Assembly (NCBI GenBank): GCA_027494055.1
Contig: JAOSJO010000023.1
Coordinates: forward strand, 1-64,000
Length of the DNA: 64,000 bases
DNA from: Anaerolineae bacterium
Lineage (GTDB): Bacteria; Chloroflexota; Anaerolineae; Aggregatilineales; JAFGMM01
Direction of reading: 5' to 3'
How positions within the stretch are numbered: position 1 is the first letter of the stretch; each line of letters opens with the position of its first letter. The translations under genes and the position numbers were made by a program. Under the pieces are notes generated by a model. The model was given only the letters and a program-made list of their open reading frames with translations. It made no database searches and was not told the DNA's origin. Shown in pieces: positions 26,852 through 34,922 of the stretch.

Positions 26852-28300
26852 TTGATCCCAACCGACAACCTCGACGCCCTTGACCTCACGATCCTCTCGA
26901 CCGAAGACCACGCGCTGGCCGCGCGTCACGCGCCGCGCATCCGTTTCGACGCCCGCGAGCCGTTCCTGCCGTCGGTCGTGGGCTACACCGTCTTCTACGA
27001 GGACGCGCCGTCGCCATCCTTCCCGCGCCAGATCACCCTGCCGCCCGGCGCCTCCTGCGCCGTCGAGTACGCCGTCTGGTGGGATTGGGACATCGAGCAC
27101 CTCTACGAGCTGGAACACATCTGGGTCTACGTGGATGGGGCGGGGAACGTCGTCGACGGCGAAGCGAGCTGGCACGGCGGCTATTTCCCGATGGTGGACG
27201 AGCACGGCGCGCCGCCGATTGAGGATGGCCGCCTGACCGTGTACTCCGAACCGGGCAAGCACGCCTTTGCCGCGTCGCCGCGCCGGCTACACGAAAGGGC
27301 CGCCAACACGCGGCGGAGCTGCACCACGCACGCCGGGCACATGTGCGTACACGTGACGCCGCTCTTCGACGGCGTCATCCAGGAGCGCCGGCCGCTCGCC
27401 AACCGCCTCGTCCACACGTACCTGGAACGCTTTGCCTTCACGCCCTCCTATGAGTTCTCGCAGGTCTTCGACCTGGACGTATGCGCCTTCGTGCCCTGGG
27501 AGAACCTCCGCGCCTGGATTCCCAAGCAGGTCGCTTGGTGGGTCGGGCGGCTGCGCGCGACAATCCCGCCGCACGAGCAGCGCGTCCTGCGGATCGCCCA
27601 TCGCGGCGCGTCGGCCTACGCGCAGGAGAACTCGCTGGCCGCCTTCCGCAAGGCCGCGGAACTGGGCGCGGACATGGTCGAGATCGACATCCGGGCCACC
27701 GCGGACGGCGTCCCGGTGGTCAGCCACGACAGCAGCCTGAAGCGCGTCTTCGGCGTCGAGGGCAACGTCGGGGACTATACCCTGTCCCAACTGCGCGCCC
27801 TCACGCCCGCCGACAGGGAGCCAATCCCCACGTTGGAGGAAGTGGCCGCAGAGTGCCGCCAGCTCGACCTCGGCCTGTACCTGGACATCAAGGAGCTGAC
27901 CGCGCCCGTGGCGGCGGCCATCGTCGAGAGCCTGGACCGCCACCACCTCACGCGCTACTCGATTGCCGGCTCGTTCCGCGCCGACTGGCTGGCCGAGATC
28001 AAGGCGAACTTCCCGCAGATTGCGACCTCGATCCTGTTCGCGTCGGTGCACGTCGATCCGGTTCTGCTGGCGCGGTCGATCAACTGCGACTACGTACACC
28101 CGTGCTGGGAGAGCAAAACCCCAGAGCCACACAGGCTGCTCACGCCGGCGTGGATCGAGAAGGTGCGCGCCGCCGATCTGGGGATCATCTGCTGGCACGA
28201 GGAGCGCCCCAGCGAGATTGCCGCGCTACAGGCGCTCGGCGTGGACGGCATCTGTTCTGACCAACCGGAGCTGCTTGTCCCTCCCGCCCGGCGTGCTTGA
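26852..28300 (+). CDS. Glycerophosphodiester phosphodiesterase with an extra N-terminal domain
   Basis: This 482-residue protein has two parts. Residues about 245-482 are a GDPD TIM barrel: HRGASAYAQENSLAAFRKA carries the catalytic His and Glu/Asn, VEIDIRATADGVPVVSHD supplies the metal-binding Glu/Asp and second His, and LYLDIKE and DGICSDQPELL close the barrel. It hydrolyses glycerophosphodiesters to glycerol-3-phosphate and alcohol. Residues 1-240 form a second domain of unknown type, with WWDWDIEHLYELEHIWVYVD, perhaps carbohydrate-binding. The start is TTG at 26852, six bases after the ATPase stop. No signal peptide, so it acts inside the cell on imported substrate, as UgpQ does. Confidence 0.83.
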   Translation: MIPTDNLDALDLTILSTEDHALAARHAPRIRFDAREPFLPSVVGYTVFYEDAPSPSFPRQITLPPGASCAVEYAVWWDWDIEHLYELEHIWVYVDGAGNVVDGEASWHGGYFPMVDEHGAPPIEDGRLTVYSEPGKHAFAASPRRLHERAANTRRSCTTHAGHMCVHVTPLFDGVIQERRPLANRLVHTYLERFAFTPSYEFSQVFDLDVCAFVPWENLRAWIPKQVAWWVGRLRATIPPHEQRVLRIAHRGASAYAQENSLAAFRKAAELGADMVEIDIRATADGVPVVSHDSSLKRVFGVEGNVGDYTLSQLRALTPADREPIPTLEEVAAECRQLDLGLYLDIKELTAPVAAAIVESLDRHHLTRYSIAGSFRADWLAEIKANFPQIATSILFASVHVDPVLLARSINCDYVHPCWESKTPEPHRLLTPAWIEKVRAADLGIICWHEERPSEIAALQALGVDGICSDQPELLVPPARRA

Positions 28301-28367
28301 CGCGCCACACGCGCGCGCCTCTATCGCCGTCTGAGCAGGGAGGCCTCGAACCACGAATCCTGTAGCT

Positions 28368-28393
28368 GGACAAGGGGCTTAAGCCCCTTGTCC
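28368..28393. repeat. 26-bp perfect palindrome
   Basis: GGACAAGGGGCTT followed directly by its reverse complement, centred on an AflII-like CTTAAG. There is no T-run on either side, so it is REP-like rather than a normal terminator. Confidence 0.8.
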
Positions 28394-28439
28394 ATCCCCA
28401 CGGGGTGGTGTGGGGGTGGACAGGCTAACGAAACTTCCA

Positions 28440-28548
28440 AGCGCCAATCAACATTTTCAAGGTTTTCTGTGTAGGGGCAAGGCATGCCTTGCCCCTACAG
28501 CCGCACCCATTTCCCGCCAAGACTCAACCCTGTCCGCCCCTGAACCAC
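28440..28548. repeat. Dispersed repeat, copy 1, with a 30-bp perfect palindrome
   Basis: Positions 28470-28499 are a perfect palindrome (TGTAGGGGCAAGGCA and its reverse complement). The palindrome and about 55 following bases (including CCATTTC, CGCCAAGACTCAACCCTGT and GAACCAC) recur at 60980-61063. Together they form a dispersed element of about 95 bases. Confidence 0.75.
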
Positions 28549-28808
28549 GGGGCGGGGTCTGGCTCAGAACTGTGTGCGACGCCCCGCGCGAGGCGGTCGA
28601 CGCGACTCTGTGGCCCTCACTGCTCTGAGAACAGCGTCCTGGTGCGTTCCCGGCAGCTTGAAGCTTCCGGGAAGCTATAGCCATCCTCTTTTCCCATGCA
28701 AAGAGAAAGTGACAGGCTGCCGGGCCAAATTGGACCAGATCGACGGCGGCGGTACAATCGGTTCAGCGCCCGCGCGCCGACCGCAATAGACCTGCAAGGA
28801 GCCACGCC

Positions 28809-29639
28809 ATGCCCGACCGCGACATCTTCCAGGCCATCCTCGCCGCCCATGACGCCAGCGAGCCGGTCGTGCTCGCCACCGTGGTGCGCACGCGCGGCGC
28901 GGTGCCCCGGCGCGCCGGCACCCACATGCTGATCTACGAGGATGGGCGTTTCCTCGGCACCATCGGCGGCGGCGAGATGGAGCGGCGCGTCATCCAGGAG
29001 GCGCGAAACGCCATCGAGACCGGCGCGGGCAGCCTCTTCGCCTACGATTTCGTTGACCCGGAAGCCGGTGACGTGGGCGTGTGCGGCGGGACGATGGAGG
29101 TGTACGTGGAGCCGTTGCTTCCAGAACCGACTGTGGTCGTGATCGGCTGCGGGCACGTGGGCAAGGCGGTCGCGACGCTGGCGAAGTGGGCGGGCTTCCG
29201 CGTGGTGGTCGCCGACGACCGCGCCGAGTTCTGCAACCCCGATTTCATCCCCGACGCCGACGTGTACCTGCCCGTGCCCACCGCGGACATGCACACGCAC
29301 ATCCCCAAGAACCGGTGGACCTATATCGCCGCGCTGACGCGCGGGTCGCAGGTGGACCAGGAGCTTCTGCCGCCGCTGCTGGACAGCCCGGTACCCTACA
29401 TCGGCTGCATCGGCAGCCGCCGCCGTTGGGCGGTGACGGCGCAGGCGCTCCGCGAGCGCGGCGTGACCGAGGCGCAACTGGCCCGCGTGCACTCGCCCAT
29501 CGGCCTGGAACTCAACGCCGAGACGCCGGAGGAAATCGCCGTCAGCATCGTCGCCGAGATCATCATGGTCATGCGCGGCGGGACCGGCGAGCGGATGAAG
29601 ATGGAGCTGCCGCCCGCGCCGGAAAAGCGCAAGGGCTGA
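28809..29639 (+). CDS. XdhC/CoxI family protein (molybdoenzyme maturation)
   Basis: This 276-residue protein has the two-part XdhC layout. The N-terminal domain has VLATVVRTRGAVPRRAGTHML and GTIGGGEMERRV; the C-terminal Rossmann domain begins VVVIGCGHVGKAVATLAKWAGF and ends PYIGCIGSRRRWA...RVHSPIGLELNAETPEEIAVSI. Members bind the molybdenum cofactor, help its sulfuration and insert it into xanthine or CO dehydrogenase-type enzymes. No such enzyme is in the window, so its client lies elsewhere. Start ATG 28809. No frame break. Confidence 0.9.
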   Translation: MPDRDIFQAILAAHDASEPVVLATVVRTRGAVPRRAGTHMLIYEDGRFLGTIGGGEMERRVIQEARNAIETGAGSLFAYDFVDPEAGDVGVCGGTMEVYVEPLLPEPTVVVIGCGHVGKAVATLAKWAGFRVVVADDRAEFCNPDFIPDADVYLPVPTADMHTHIPKNRWTYIAALTRGSQVDQELLPPLLDSPVPYIGCIGSRRRWAVTAQALRERGVTEAQLARVHSPIGLELNAETPEEIAVSIVAEIIMVMRGGTGERMKMELPPAPEKRKG

Positions 29640-29644
29640 GCAAC

Positions 29645-29721
29645 CCGACGACTTCAGTCGTCGGCTAATTACGGAAGGTGGCGGACGAACATACGCATTA
29701 GCCCGCGACTTCAGTCGCGGG
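29645..29721. repeat. Pair of REP-like hairpins sharing a GAC-TTCA-GTC core
   Basis: Two 8-bp stems with TTCA loops lie at 29645-29664 (CCGACGAC/GTCGTCGG) and 29702-29721 (CCCGCGAC/GTCGCGGG). Between them GGCTAAT (29663-29669) and ATTAGCC (29697-29703) face each other, so the two hairpins sit in an inverted doublet, as in REP/BIME elements. They follow the XdhC stop by five bases. Confidence 0.7.
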
Positions 29722-29776
29722 AACCAGAAGGTGAACAGATACGTCGAGAGCACCCGGCGCGCGGCGACAGGCGCGC

Positions 29777-29782
29777 TATAAT
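29777..29782 (+). promoter_or_regulatory. -10-like TATAAT upstream of the SDR gene
   Basis: A perfect TATAAT embedded in GC-rich sequence, 53 bases before the ATG at 29835. No good -35 hexamer is present at the usual distance. Confidence 0.4.
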
Positions 29783-29834
29783 ACGCGCCAGATCGATACC
29801 GTACAAACCTCATCTGAATTAAGGAGACCAGCCG

Positions 29835-30833
29835 ATGAAACTCCTCATCCTGGGCGGCACGCGCTTTGTAGGCCGTCACCTCGTCGAGGCCGCACGCGCG
29901 CGCGGCGACCAGGTGACGCTGTTCCATCGCGGCCAGACCAACCCGGACCTGTTCCCCGACGTTGAGAAGCTGCACGGCGACCGCGACGGCGGCCTGGAGG
30001 CGCTCGCCGGCCGGCGCTGGGACGCGGTCATCGACACGTGCGGTTACGTGCCGCGCATCGTGCGCGCGTCGGCGGAATACCTGTCGGGCGCGGTGGAGCA
30101 CTACACGTTCATCTCCAGCATCTCGGTCTACGCCGACGGTTCCATCCCCAACCAGGACGAAAACGCGCCGCTCGCCACACTCGCAGACGAGACGGTGGAG
30201 GAGGTGAACGGCGAGACCTACGGCGGGCTGAAAGCCCTCTGCGAGCAGGCCGCCGAGGCGGCCATGCCGGGCCGCGTGTTCACCATCCGACCGGGGCTGA
30301 TCGTCGGCCCGCACGACCCCACCGACCGCTTCACCTACTGGCCTGTCCGCGTCGCGCGCGGCGGCGAGGTCCTCGCGCCGGGGAGGCCCGACAGGCCGGT
30401 GCAGGTCATCGACGCGCGCGACCTGGCCTGGTGGAACCTCCGCATGATCGACGCGGGCAAGGTCGGCGTGTACAACGCCACCGGCCCCGCGCACACCCTG
30501 ACGATGGCGGCAATGCTCGACGCCTGTAGGGCGGCCGGCCCCAGCGACGCGGCCTTCACCTGGGTGAGCGAGGCCTTCCTGCTTGAGCATGAGGTCGGGC
30601 CGTGGATGGAGCTGCCGCTCTGGCTGCCGGAAGCCAACAACGGCCTGATGCAGGCCGATTGCAGCCAGGCTATCGGCGACGGCCTGGCCTTCCGCCCGCT
30701 CGTGGACATCGCCCGCGACACGCTCGCGTGGCACAACACCCGCCCGGCGGACTATGCGTGGCGCGCCGGCCTCATGCCGGAGAAAGAGGCCCAGGTCCTC
30801 GATGCCTGGCGCGCGCGGCAGTCCGCAGGGTGA
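29835..30833 (+). CDS. NAD-dependent epimerase/dehydratase family protein
   Basis: This 332-residue extended SDR starts with the nucleotide-binding GGTRFVG (residues 7-13). It continues with VIDTCGYVPRIVRASAEYL, FISSISVYAD and YGGLK (catalytic Tyr/Lys), and IRPGLIVGPHDPTDRF. This subgroup, whose glycine motif reads GGTxFVG, is common in Chloroflexota and related to isoflavone-reductase-like epimerases; the reaction is unknown. AAGGAG precedes the ATG. The next gene starts 22 bases downstream, so the two may share a transcript. No frame break. Confidence 0.75.
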   Translation: MKLLILGGTRFVGRHLVEAARARGDQVTLFHRGQTNPDLFPDVEKLHGDRDGGLEALAGRRWDAVIDTCGYVPRIVRASAEYLSGAVEHYTFISSISVYADGSIPNQDENAPLATLADETVEEVNGETYGGLKALCEQAAEAAMPGRVFTIRPGLIVGPHDPTDRFTYWPVRVARGGEVLAPGRPDRPVQVIDARDLAWWNLRMIDAGKVGVYNATGPAHTLTMAAMLDACRAAGPSDAAFTWVSEAFLLEHEVGPWMELPLWLPEANNGLMQADCSQAIGDGLAFRPLVDIARDTLAWHNTRPADYAWRAGLMPEKEAQVLDAWRARQSAG

Positions 30834-30855
30834 ACGCCGGAAAGGATGTTGCCCA

Positions 30856-31452
30856 TTGACGAGCCAATCCTACGATTACGAAGCGCGAGCCGGCGTGCGC
30901 CCCATCTCGTGGGAGGATTTCCACGCCCTGTGCAAGGGGCTGTCGCGGGCGGCGGCGCGCTTCGCACCCGAAATCATCCTGGCTGTGGGCAGGGGCGGCT
31001 ACTACCCCGGCACGCTCATTGCCCATATGCTCCAGGCGGAAATCTACCCGGTGCGCCTCTCGCGGCGGGTCAACGACGTGATCGCCTACGAGACGCCGCA
31101 GTGGCTGCTGCGGCCCCCGGCGCTGGTCGCCGGGCGGCGCGTGCTCGTGGTTGACGAGATCAGCAGCACCGGCGAGACGCTGCGGATGGTCGCGGTGGAG
31201 GCCGGACGCATGGGCGCGGGCGCGGTGCGCAGCGCCGTCCTCTACGCGCACGCGCGGGGCGCAGCCACGCCGGACTATATCGGGCTGGTCAGCGACGCCC
31301 TGCTGCTCAACCCCTGGGACCGCGAAATCTTCAAAGACGGGGCGTTCTGCTTCCACCCGGAGTATGTGGACGCGCTCGCGAAGCAGGGGGTGACCCCCGG
31401 CCCGGAATTGCGCATCGCCGCCGAGATCCCGCCAATCGCCAAAGGCCAGTGA
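30856..31452 (+). CDS. Phosphoribosyltransferase (type I PRTase)
   Basis: This 198-residue protein carries the PRPP loop RVLVVDEISSTGETL (residues about 95-109), the signature of type I phosphoribosyltransferases, and an upstream hood segment ILAVGRGGYYPGTLIAHML with the pyrophosphate-binding Gly-Arg-Gly. Size and layout fit purine-type Gpt/HGPRT-like salvage enzymes or regulators. The start is set at TTG 30856, directly after GGATGTTGCCCA and in agreement with the first conserved residues; an upstream ATG at 30754 would lie inside the previous gene. Substrate base not determined. Confidence 0.78.
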   Translation: MTSQSYDYEARAGVRPISWEDFHALCKGLSRAAARFAPEIILAVGRGGYYPGTLIAHMLQAEIYPVRLSRRVNDVIAYETPQWLLRPPALVAGRRVLVVDEISSTGETLRMVAVEAGRMGAGAVRSAVLYAHARGAATPDYIGLVSDALLLNPWDREIFKDGAFCFHPEYVDALAKQGVTPGPELRIAAEIPPIAKGQ

Positions 31453-31469
31453 GGTATGGAGGAAGCCAC

Positions 31470-31988
31470 ATGACACAGCACGGACCGGGCGCGGACGTGA
31501 TCCGCACGCTTTACGATTACAGCTACTGGGCGCATCGCCAGGTGTGGGCGTGCATCGCCCAACTGACCGACGCGCAGTTCACGCGCGACTTCGATTGGTC
31601 GCACGGCTCGATACACGCACAGGTAGTGCACACGATGGGCGCCGAGTGGATCTGGTTCGAGCGGCTGCGCGGCGGGTGGCCGCGCGCCATGCTCGCGCCG
31701 GCCGATTACCCCACGCGCGACGCGGTACGCGCCCGCTGGGACGAAATCGAGGCGGACGTGCGCGCCTACCTCGCCACGCTGGACGACGCACAGCTTGTCG
31801 AGAACGTGCATTACCGGTCCACGAAAGGCGACGCGCACGTCAACGTGATGTGGGAAATCCTGTTGCACGTGGTCAACCACGGCACCGACCACCGCGCGCA
31901 GATCATGGCGGCGCTCAACCAGATGGGCGCGCCCACCGTCGAGCAGGATTTCATCTTCTTCCTGCGCGCACGCGGGGGCGGCTCGTGA
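31470..31988 (+). CDS. DinB family protein
   Basis: This 172-residue four-helix-bundle protein of the DinB/YfiT type has three His ligands for a metal: VVHTMGAEW (helix 2) and HVVNHGTDHRAQI (helix 3). Most members are thiol-dependent transferases acting on small molecules such as bacillithiol or mycothiol adducts. ATG 31470 follows GGAGGAAGCCAC; an upstream in-frame ATG at 31449 lacks a site. The next gene, another DinB protein, overlaps the stop by four bases, so the two are coupled. Confidence 0.85.
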   Translation: MTQHGPGADVIRTLYDYSYWAHRQVWACIAQLTDAQFTRDFDWSHGSIHAQVVHTMGAEWIWFERLRGGWPRAMLAPADYPTRDAVRARWDEIEADVRAYLATLDDAQLVENVHYRSTKGDAHVNVMWEILLHVVNHGTDHRAQIMAALNQMGAPTVEQDFIFFLRARGGGS

Positions 31989-32731
31989 CCCGGTACGCCG
32001 TCTATCTGGAGTTTGGCGAGAGCGGCCTGTGCATGGCGCACGCGCCTGCCCTGCCCGGCTGTTTCGTCCGCGTCGCGAGCCGGGAGGAGGCCCTGCGCCG
32101 CCTCCCTGACGCCATCCGCGCGCATCACGCCTGGCTGCGCCGCCACGGCGAGCCGGCTCCGGGAGAGGCAGAGCCGGTCGAAATCGAGGTCGCCGGCGAG
32201 CACACGGGCATAGGGCCGTTCGACCCCGGCGACGCCACCGCGCTCCTGCCGCCTGATCGCGCCCCGCTGTCGCACGAGGAAATGGAAACCCTCTTCCGCC
32301 TGATGGGCCACGCCCGCGCCGACCTGCTGGGGCTGGTCCGCGACCTGCCAGACGCGGCGCTCGACTGGAAACCCGCGCCAGAGGCGTTCAGCATCCGCCG
32401 CGTGCTGCGGCACATGGGCAACGCCGAGGAGTGGTATGTCTCGCGCCTGGTCCCGCCCGACACGCTGCCCCCGGAGTGGGAGCACGACGCGGACCTGCCC
32501 ATCTTTGACTCTCTCGACATGGAGCGGCGCACTGCAATTGAACGGCTGGCGCGCCTCACCGACGCGGAACTGTCGGGCGTCTTCACGCCGGCGCACTGGA
32601 CCGATCACCCGGACGAGCAGTGGACCGCGCGCAAGGCGCTGCGCCGCGCGCTGGAGCACGAACTGGAGCACACCGCCCAGGTCCGCGAGATTCTGGACGC
32701 CTGGCGGCGCGCCCTCCAGTCGTCTCCATGA
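31985..32731 (+). CDS. HicB-like domain fused to a DinB domain
   Basis: This 248-residue protein starts with GTG in the GTGA overlap at 31985. Residues 1-55 resemble the HicB antitoxin fold (YAVYLEFGESGLCMAHAPALPGCFVRVASREEALRRLPDAI), including the LPGC turn. Residues about 95-245 are a DinB bundle (EEMETLFRLMGHARADLLGLVRDLP; LRHMGNAEEWY; RALEHELEHTAQVREIL) with three His ligands. No HicA toxin is adjacent, so the HicB part probably acts as a ligand or dimer domain rather than an antitoxin. The pair with the preceding DinB gene suggests joint action in thiol chemistry or detoxification. Confidence 0.75.
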   Translation: MTRYAVYLEFGESGLCMAHAPALPGCFVRVASREEALRRLPDAIRAHHAWLRRHGEPAPGEAEPVEIEVAGEHTGIGPFDPGDATALLPPDRAPLSHEEMETLFRLMGHARADLLGLVRDLPDAALDWKPAPEAFSIRRVLRHMGNAEEWYVSRLVPPDTLPPEWEHDADLPIFDSLDMERRTAIERLARLTDAELSGVFTPAHWTDHPDEQWTARKALRRALEHELEHTAQVREILDAWRRALQSSP

Positions 32732-32800
32732 TGTAGACCGCCGCACGGTTGACAGGTCCATGTGAGACGCGGCATTCGCGCACGCACAGGAGGGCTAAAC

Positions 32801-34118
32801 GTGCCAACCCCAGAGGAAACCCGCCGGTACATCCAGCGCGCCTATGACCTCGACCCGCTCCGCGAGTGGGGCGCGCCTGGAACGCCACCGCACCGAGTAT
32901 GCGGTAACGCTGCGGGCGCTGGAGGCCCACCTGCCGCCGGCCCCGGCGCGCGTGCTGGATTGCGGCGGCGGGCCGGGGCGCTACGCCATCGCGCTGGCGC
33001 AGCGCGGCTATGACGTGACGCTGCTCGACCTCTCGGCGGCGTGCCTGCGCGTGGCGCAACAGAAGGCCGCCGGCGCGGGCGTGACGCTCGCCGGGTTCGT
33101 GCAGGGCACGGCAACCGACCTCGCGTGTTTCGCCGCCGGCAGCTTTGACGCCGTGCTCCTCATGGGGCCGTTGTATCACCTGCTTGAAGAAGCCGAGCGC
33201 CAACAGCCGCTGGCAGAAGCGTACCGCGTGCTCACCCCCGGCGGCGTGCTCTTTGCGGCCTTCATCGCGCGCTACGCCGGCCACCGCTGGGCCGCCCGGT
33301 ACGAGCCGAGGTGGGTCATAGAAGCGCCCGCGGATGCCGAGCGCCTGCTCGCGACCGGGCAGCTCCCGCCGCGCGGCGAGGAAGGCTCGCACCTGTGCGC
33401 GTACATGGCCCACCCGCGCGAGGTCACGCCGCTGCTCCAGGGCGCGGGCTTCGAGGTCGAGACGGTGTACGGCGTCGAGGGGCTGGTGAGCATGATCGAA
33501 GACGGCGTGAACGAACTCACCGGCGTGGACTGGGAAGCCTGGGTCGCGCTGAACTGGCGCGTCGCTACAGACCCGGCGCTGTATGGGGCGGTGGAACACC
33601 TGCTCGCAGTGGGGCAGAAACCGCGCTGGCGCGCGGCGCTGCGCGCGATTGCACAGCGGCTGGACGCGGCAGGCGTGACGTACAAGGTGGCCGGCGGCGC
33701 GTCGATTGCGCTGCAGGGCGTCCCCATCCCCGTGCGGGACATCGATATCGAGACCACCGCCGAGGACGCCTACCGGTTCCAGGCGTGTTTTCCCTACCGC
33801 GTGACCGAGGCGGTGGCCCTGCGCGCGAGCGACACGTACCGCTCGCACTTCGGGCGCTTCGACTTCGACGGGGTGATGGTCGAGGTGATGGGCGACACGC
33901 AACGGCACGAGGCGGGCTGCTGGGTTCCCACCACCGCCGCCACTGAGGCGCTTGTCAGCCTGGATGGCGTGCCGGTGCGCGTCTCATGGCTGGAGGAGGA
34001 AGTGCTGGCGTACATCCGGCGCGGGCGGCTTGAGCGCGCCGGGCTGTGCCTGCCCCACTGCGACCGCGCGCGGCTGCTGGCGCTGCTGCGCGGCGACGAG
34101 GCAACCGGCGTCATCTAG
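32801..34118 (+). CDS. SAM methyltransferase fused to a nucleotidyltransferase-like domain (frame-corrected)
   Basis: About 439 residues from GTG 32801, preceded by AGGAGGG. Residues about 30-260 are a class I methyltransferase (RVLDCGGGPGRYAIALAQRG, motif I; DLSAACLRVA; FDAVLLMGPLYHLLE). Residues about 270-435 look like a minimal nucleotidyltransferase: YKVAGGASIALQGVPIPVRDIDIET has the GG...DxD pattern, followed by a C-terminal helix. The frame breaks at 32868-32871 where four G should be three, giving EWARLERHRTEYAV. Fusion of these two activities on one chain is unusual. Substrates unknown. The break is probably a sequencing error. Confidence 0.78.
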
Positions 34119-34188
34119 GTATCTATGGTAATCGCTTCGCAGAGTGACGGTACGGCTTTGCGCCTGTCACAAACCTTGCGCTGTAGGA

Positions 34189-34225
34189 GGCGGCAGGGGC
34201 GAACCGGCGGTTCGCCCCTGCCGCC
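34189..34225. repeat. 37-nt palindrome around one central base
   Basis: GGCGGCAGGGGCGAACCG, a central G, then the exact reverse complement. Outer GGGGC/GCCCC arms are shared with the other REP-like palindromes in this window. It lies in the 227-base gap between the methyltransferase fusion and MgtC, where no gene is seen. Confidence 0.8.
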
Positions 34226-34345
34226 AGATCTGGCGGTAGATAGGCACGACGTGCTCTACGTCTGCAGGGCGGTCAAGAGAGCACTGCCCGTGAAATTGTA
34301 CAAAATCCACCAGTCGCGGGAACTGAAAAGCGAACAGATACTCCT

Positions 34346-34793
34346 CTAGATCCCCCTGCCGCCCGGTGGGTTGTTGGAGCCTTCATCCTTGCCTGCAAAA
34401 CGGCGGATCACTGCCAGGATGGTCCAGATGAGCAGCGTCGAGGTGAGCGCCAGGAACCACGCGCCCGCGCCTACCGCCATCCCCACCGCCGCCGTCGCCC
34501 AGATGCTCGCCGCCGTCGTCAGGTCCTTGACGTCGCCCTTGCGCTGGATGATCGTCCCTGCGCCCAGGAAGCCGATGCCGGTCACGACCTGCGCCGCGAC
34601 GCGGGCGGTATCGCTGCCGGGAAACGCATAGACCGAGAGCACGGTAAACAGACACGCCCCCCACGCCCACCAGCATATGCGTCCGCAGCCCGGCAGGCCG
34701 CTGCCGCCGCTCGCGGTCCAGCCCCATGACCATGCTCAGCAGCGCGGCGAGGAACACCTGAAACGTTACAAAGAACTGCTGCTCTATTGGCAT
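34346..34793 (-). CDS. MgtC/SapB family membrane protein (frame-corrected)
   Basis: About 148 residues with four membrane helices. MGLDRERRQRPAGLRTHMLVGVGACLFTVLSVYAFPGSDTARVAAQVVTGIGFLGAGTIIQ is the classic MgtC core. The frame breaks at 34657-34662, where six C on the + strand should be five. AAAGGAG lies ten bases before ATG 34793. MgtC proteins help bacteria cope with low magnesium or modulate the F-type ATPase; which applies here cannot be told. It is transcribed opposite to the methyltransferase fusion. Confidence 0.85.
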
Positions 34794-34868
34794 CCAGCAT
34801 CGCTCCTTTTCGCCATGATTTTAGAGCAGTTGGCGGAAATGCGAAATGCCGGCGCGGCGTAAAACACA

Positions 34869-34897
34869 CAGGGGGCGGGTCTGGGACCCACCCCCTG
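34869..34897 (-). terminator. Terminator of the giant surface-protein gene
   Basis: CAGGGGGCGGGT and ACCCACCCCCTG form a 12-bp stem with one mismatch around a CTGGG loop, 26 bases after the stop at 34923. Read on the minus strand, it is followed by TGTGTTTTA, a short T-rich tail. Confidence 0.65.
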
Positions 34898-34922
34898 CGC
34901 TGCGTGCCGGGTCAAACCGGCG

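Larger units (their letters stand above)
28301..28808. other. Intergenic region with two perfect palindromes and a promoter
   Basis: About 500 bases without a supported gene. It contains the palindromes at 28368 and 28470, a block of about 95 bases repeated at 60980, and a possible promoter for the XdhC gene: TTGGAC at 28730-28735, 17 bp, TACAAT at 28753-28758. Confidence 0.55.

Noticed and set aside
31985..32160. HicA/HicB toxin-antitoxin pair
   Set aside because: Only the HicB-like part exists, fused to DinB; no HicA-like gene is adjacent.
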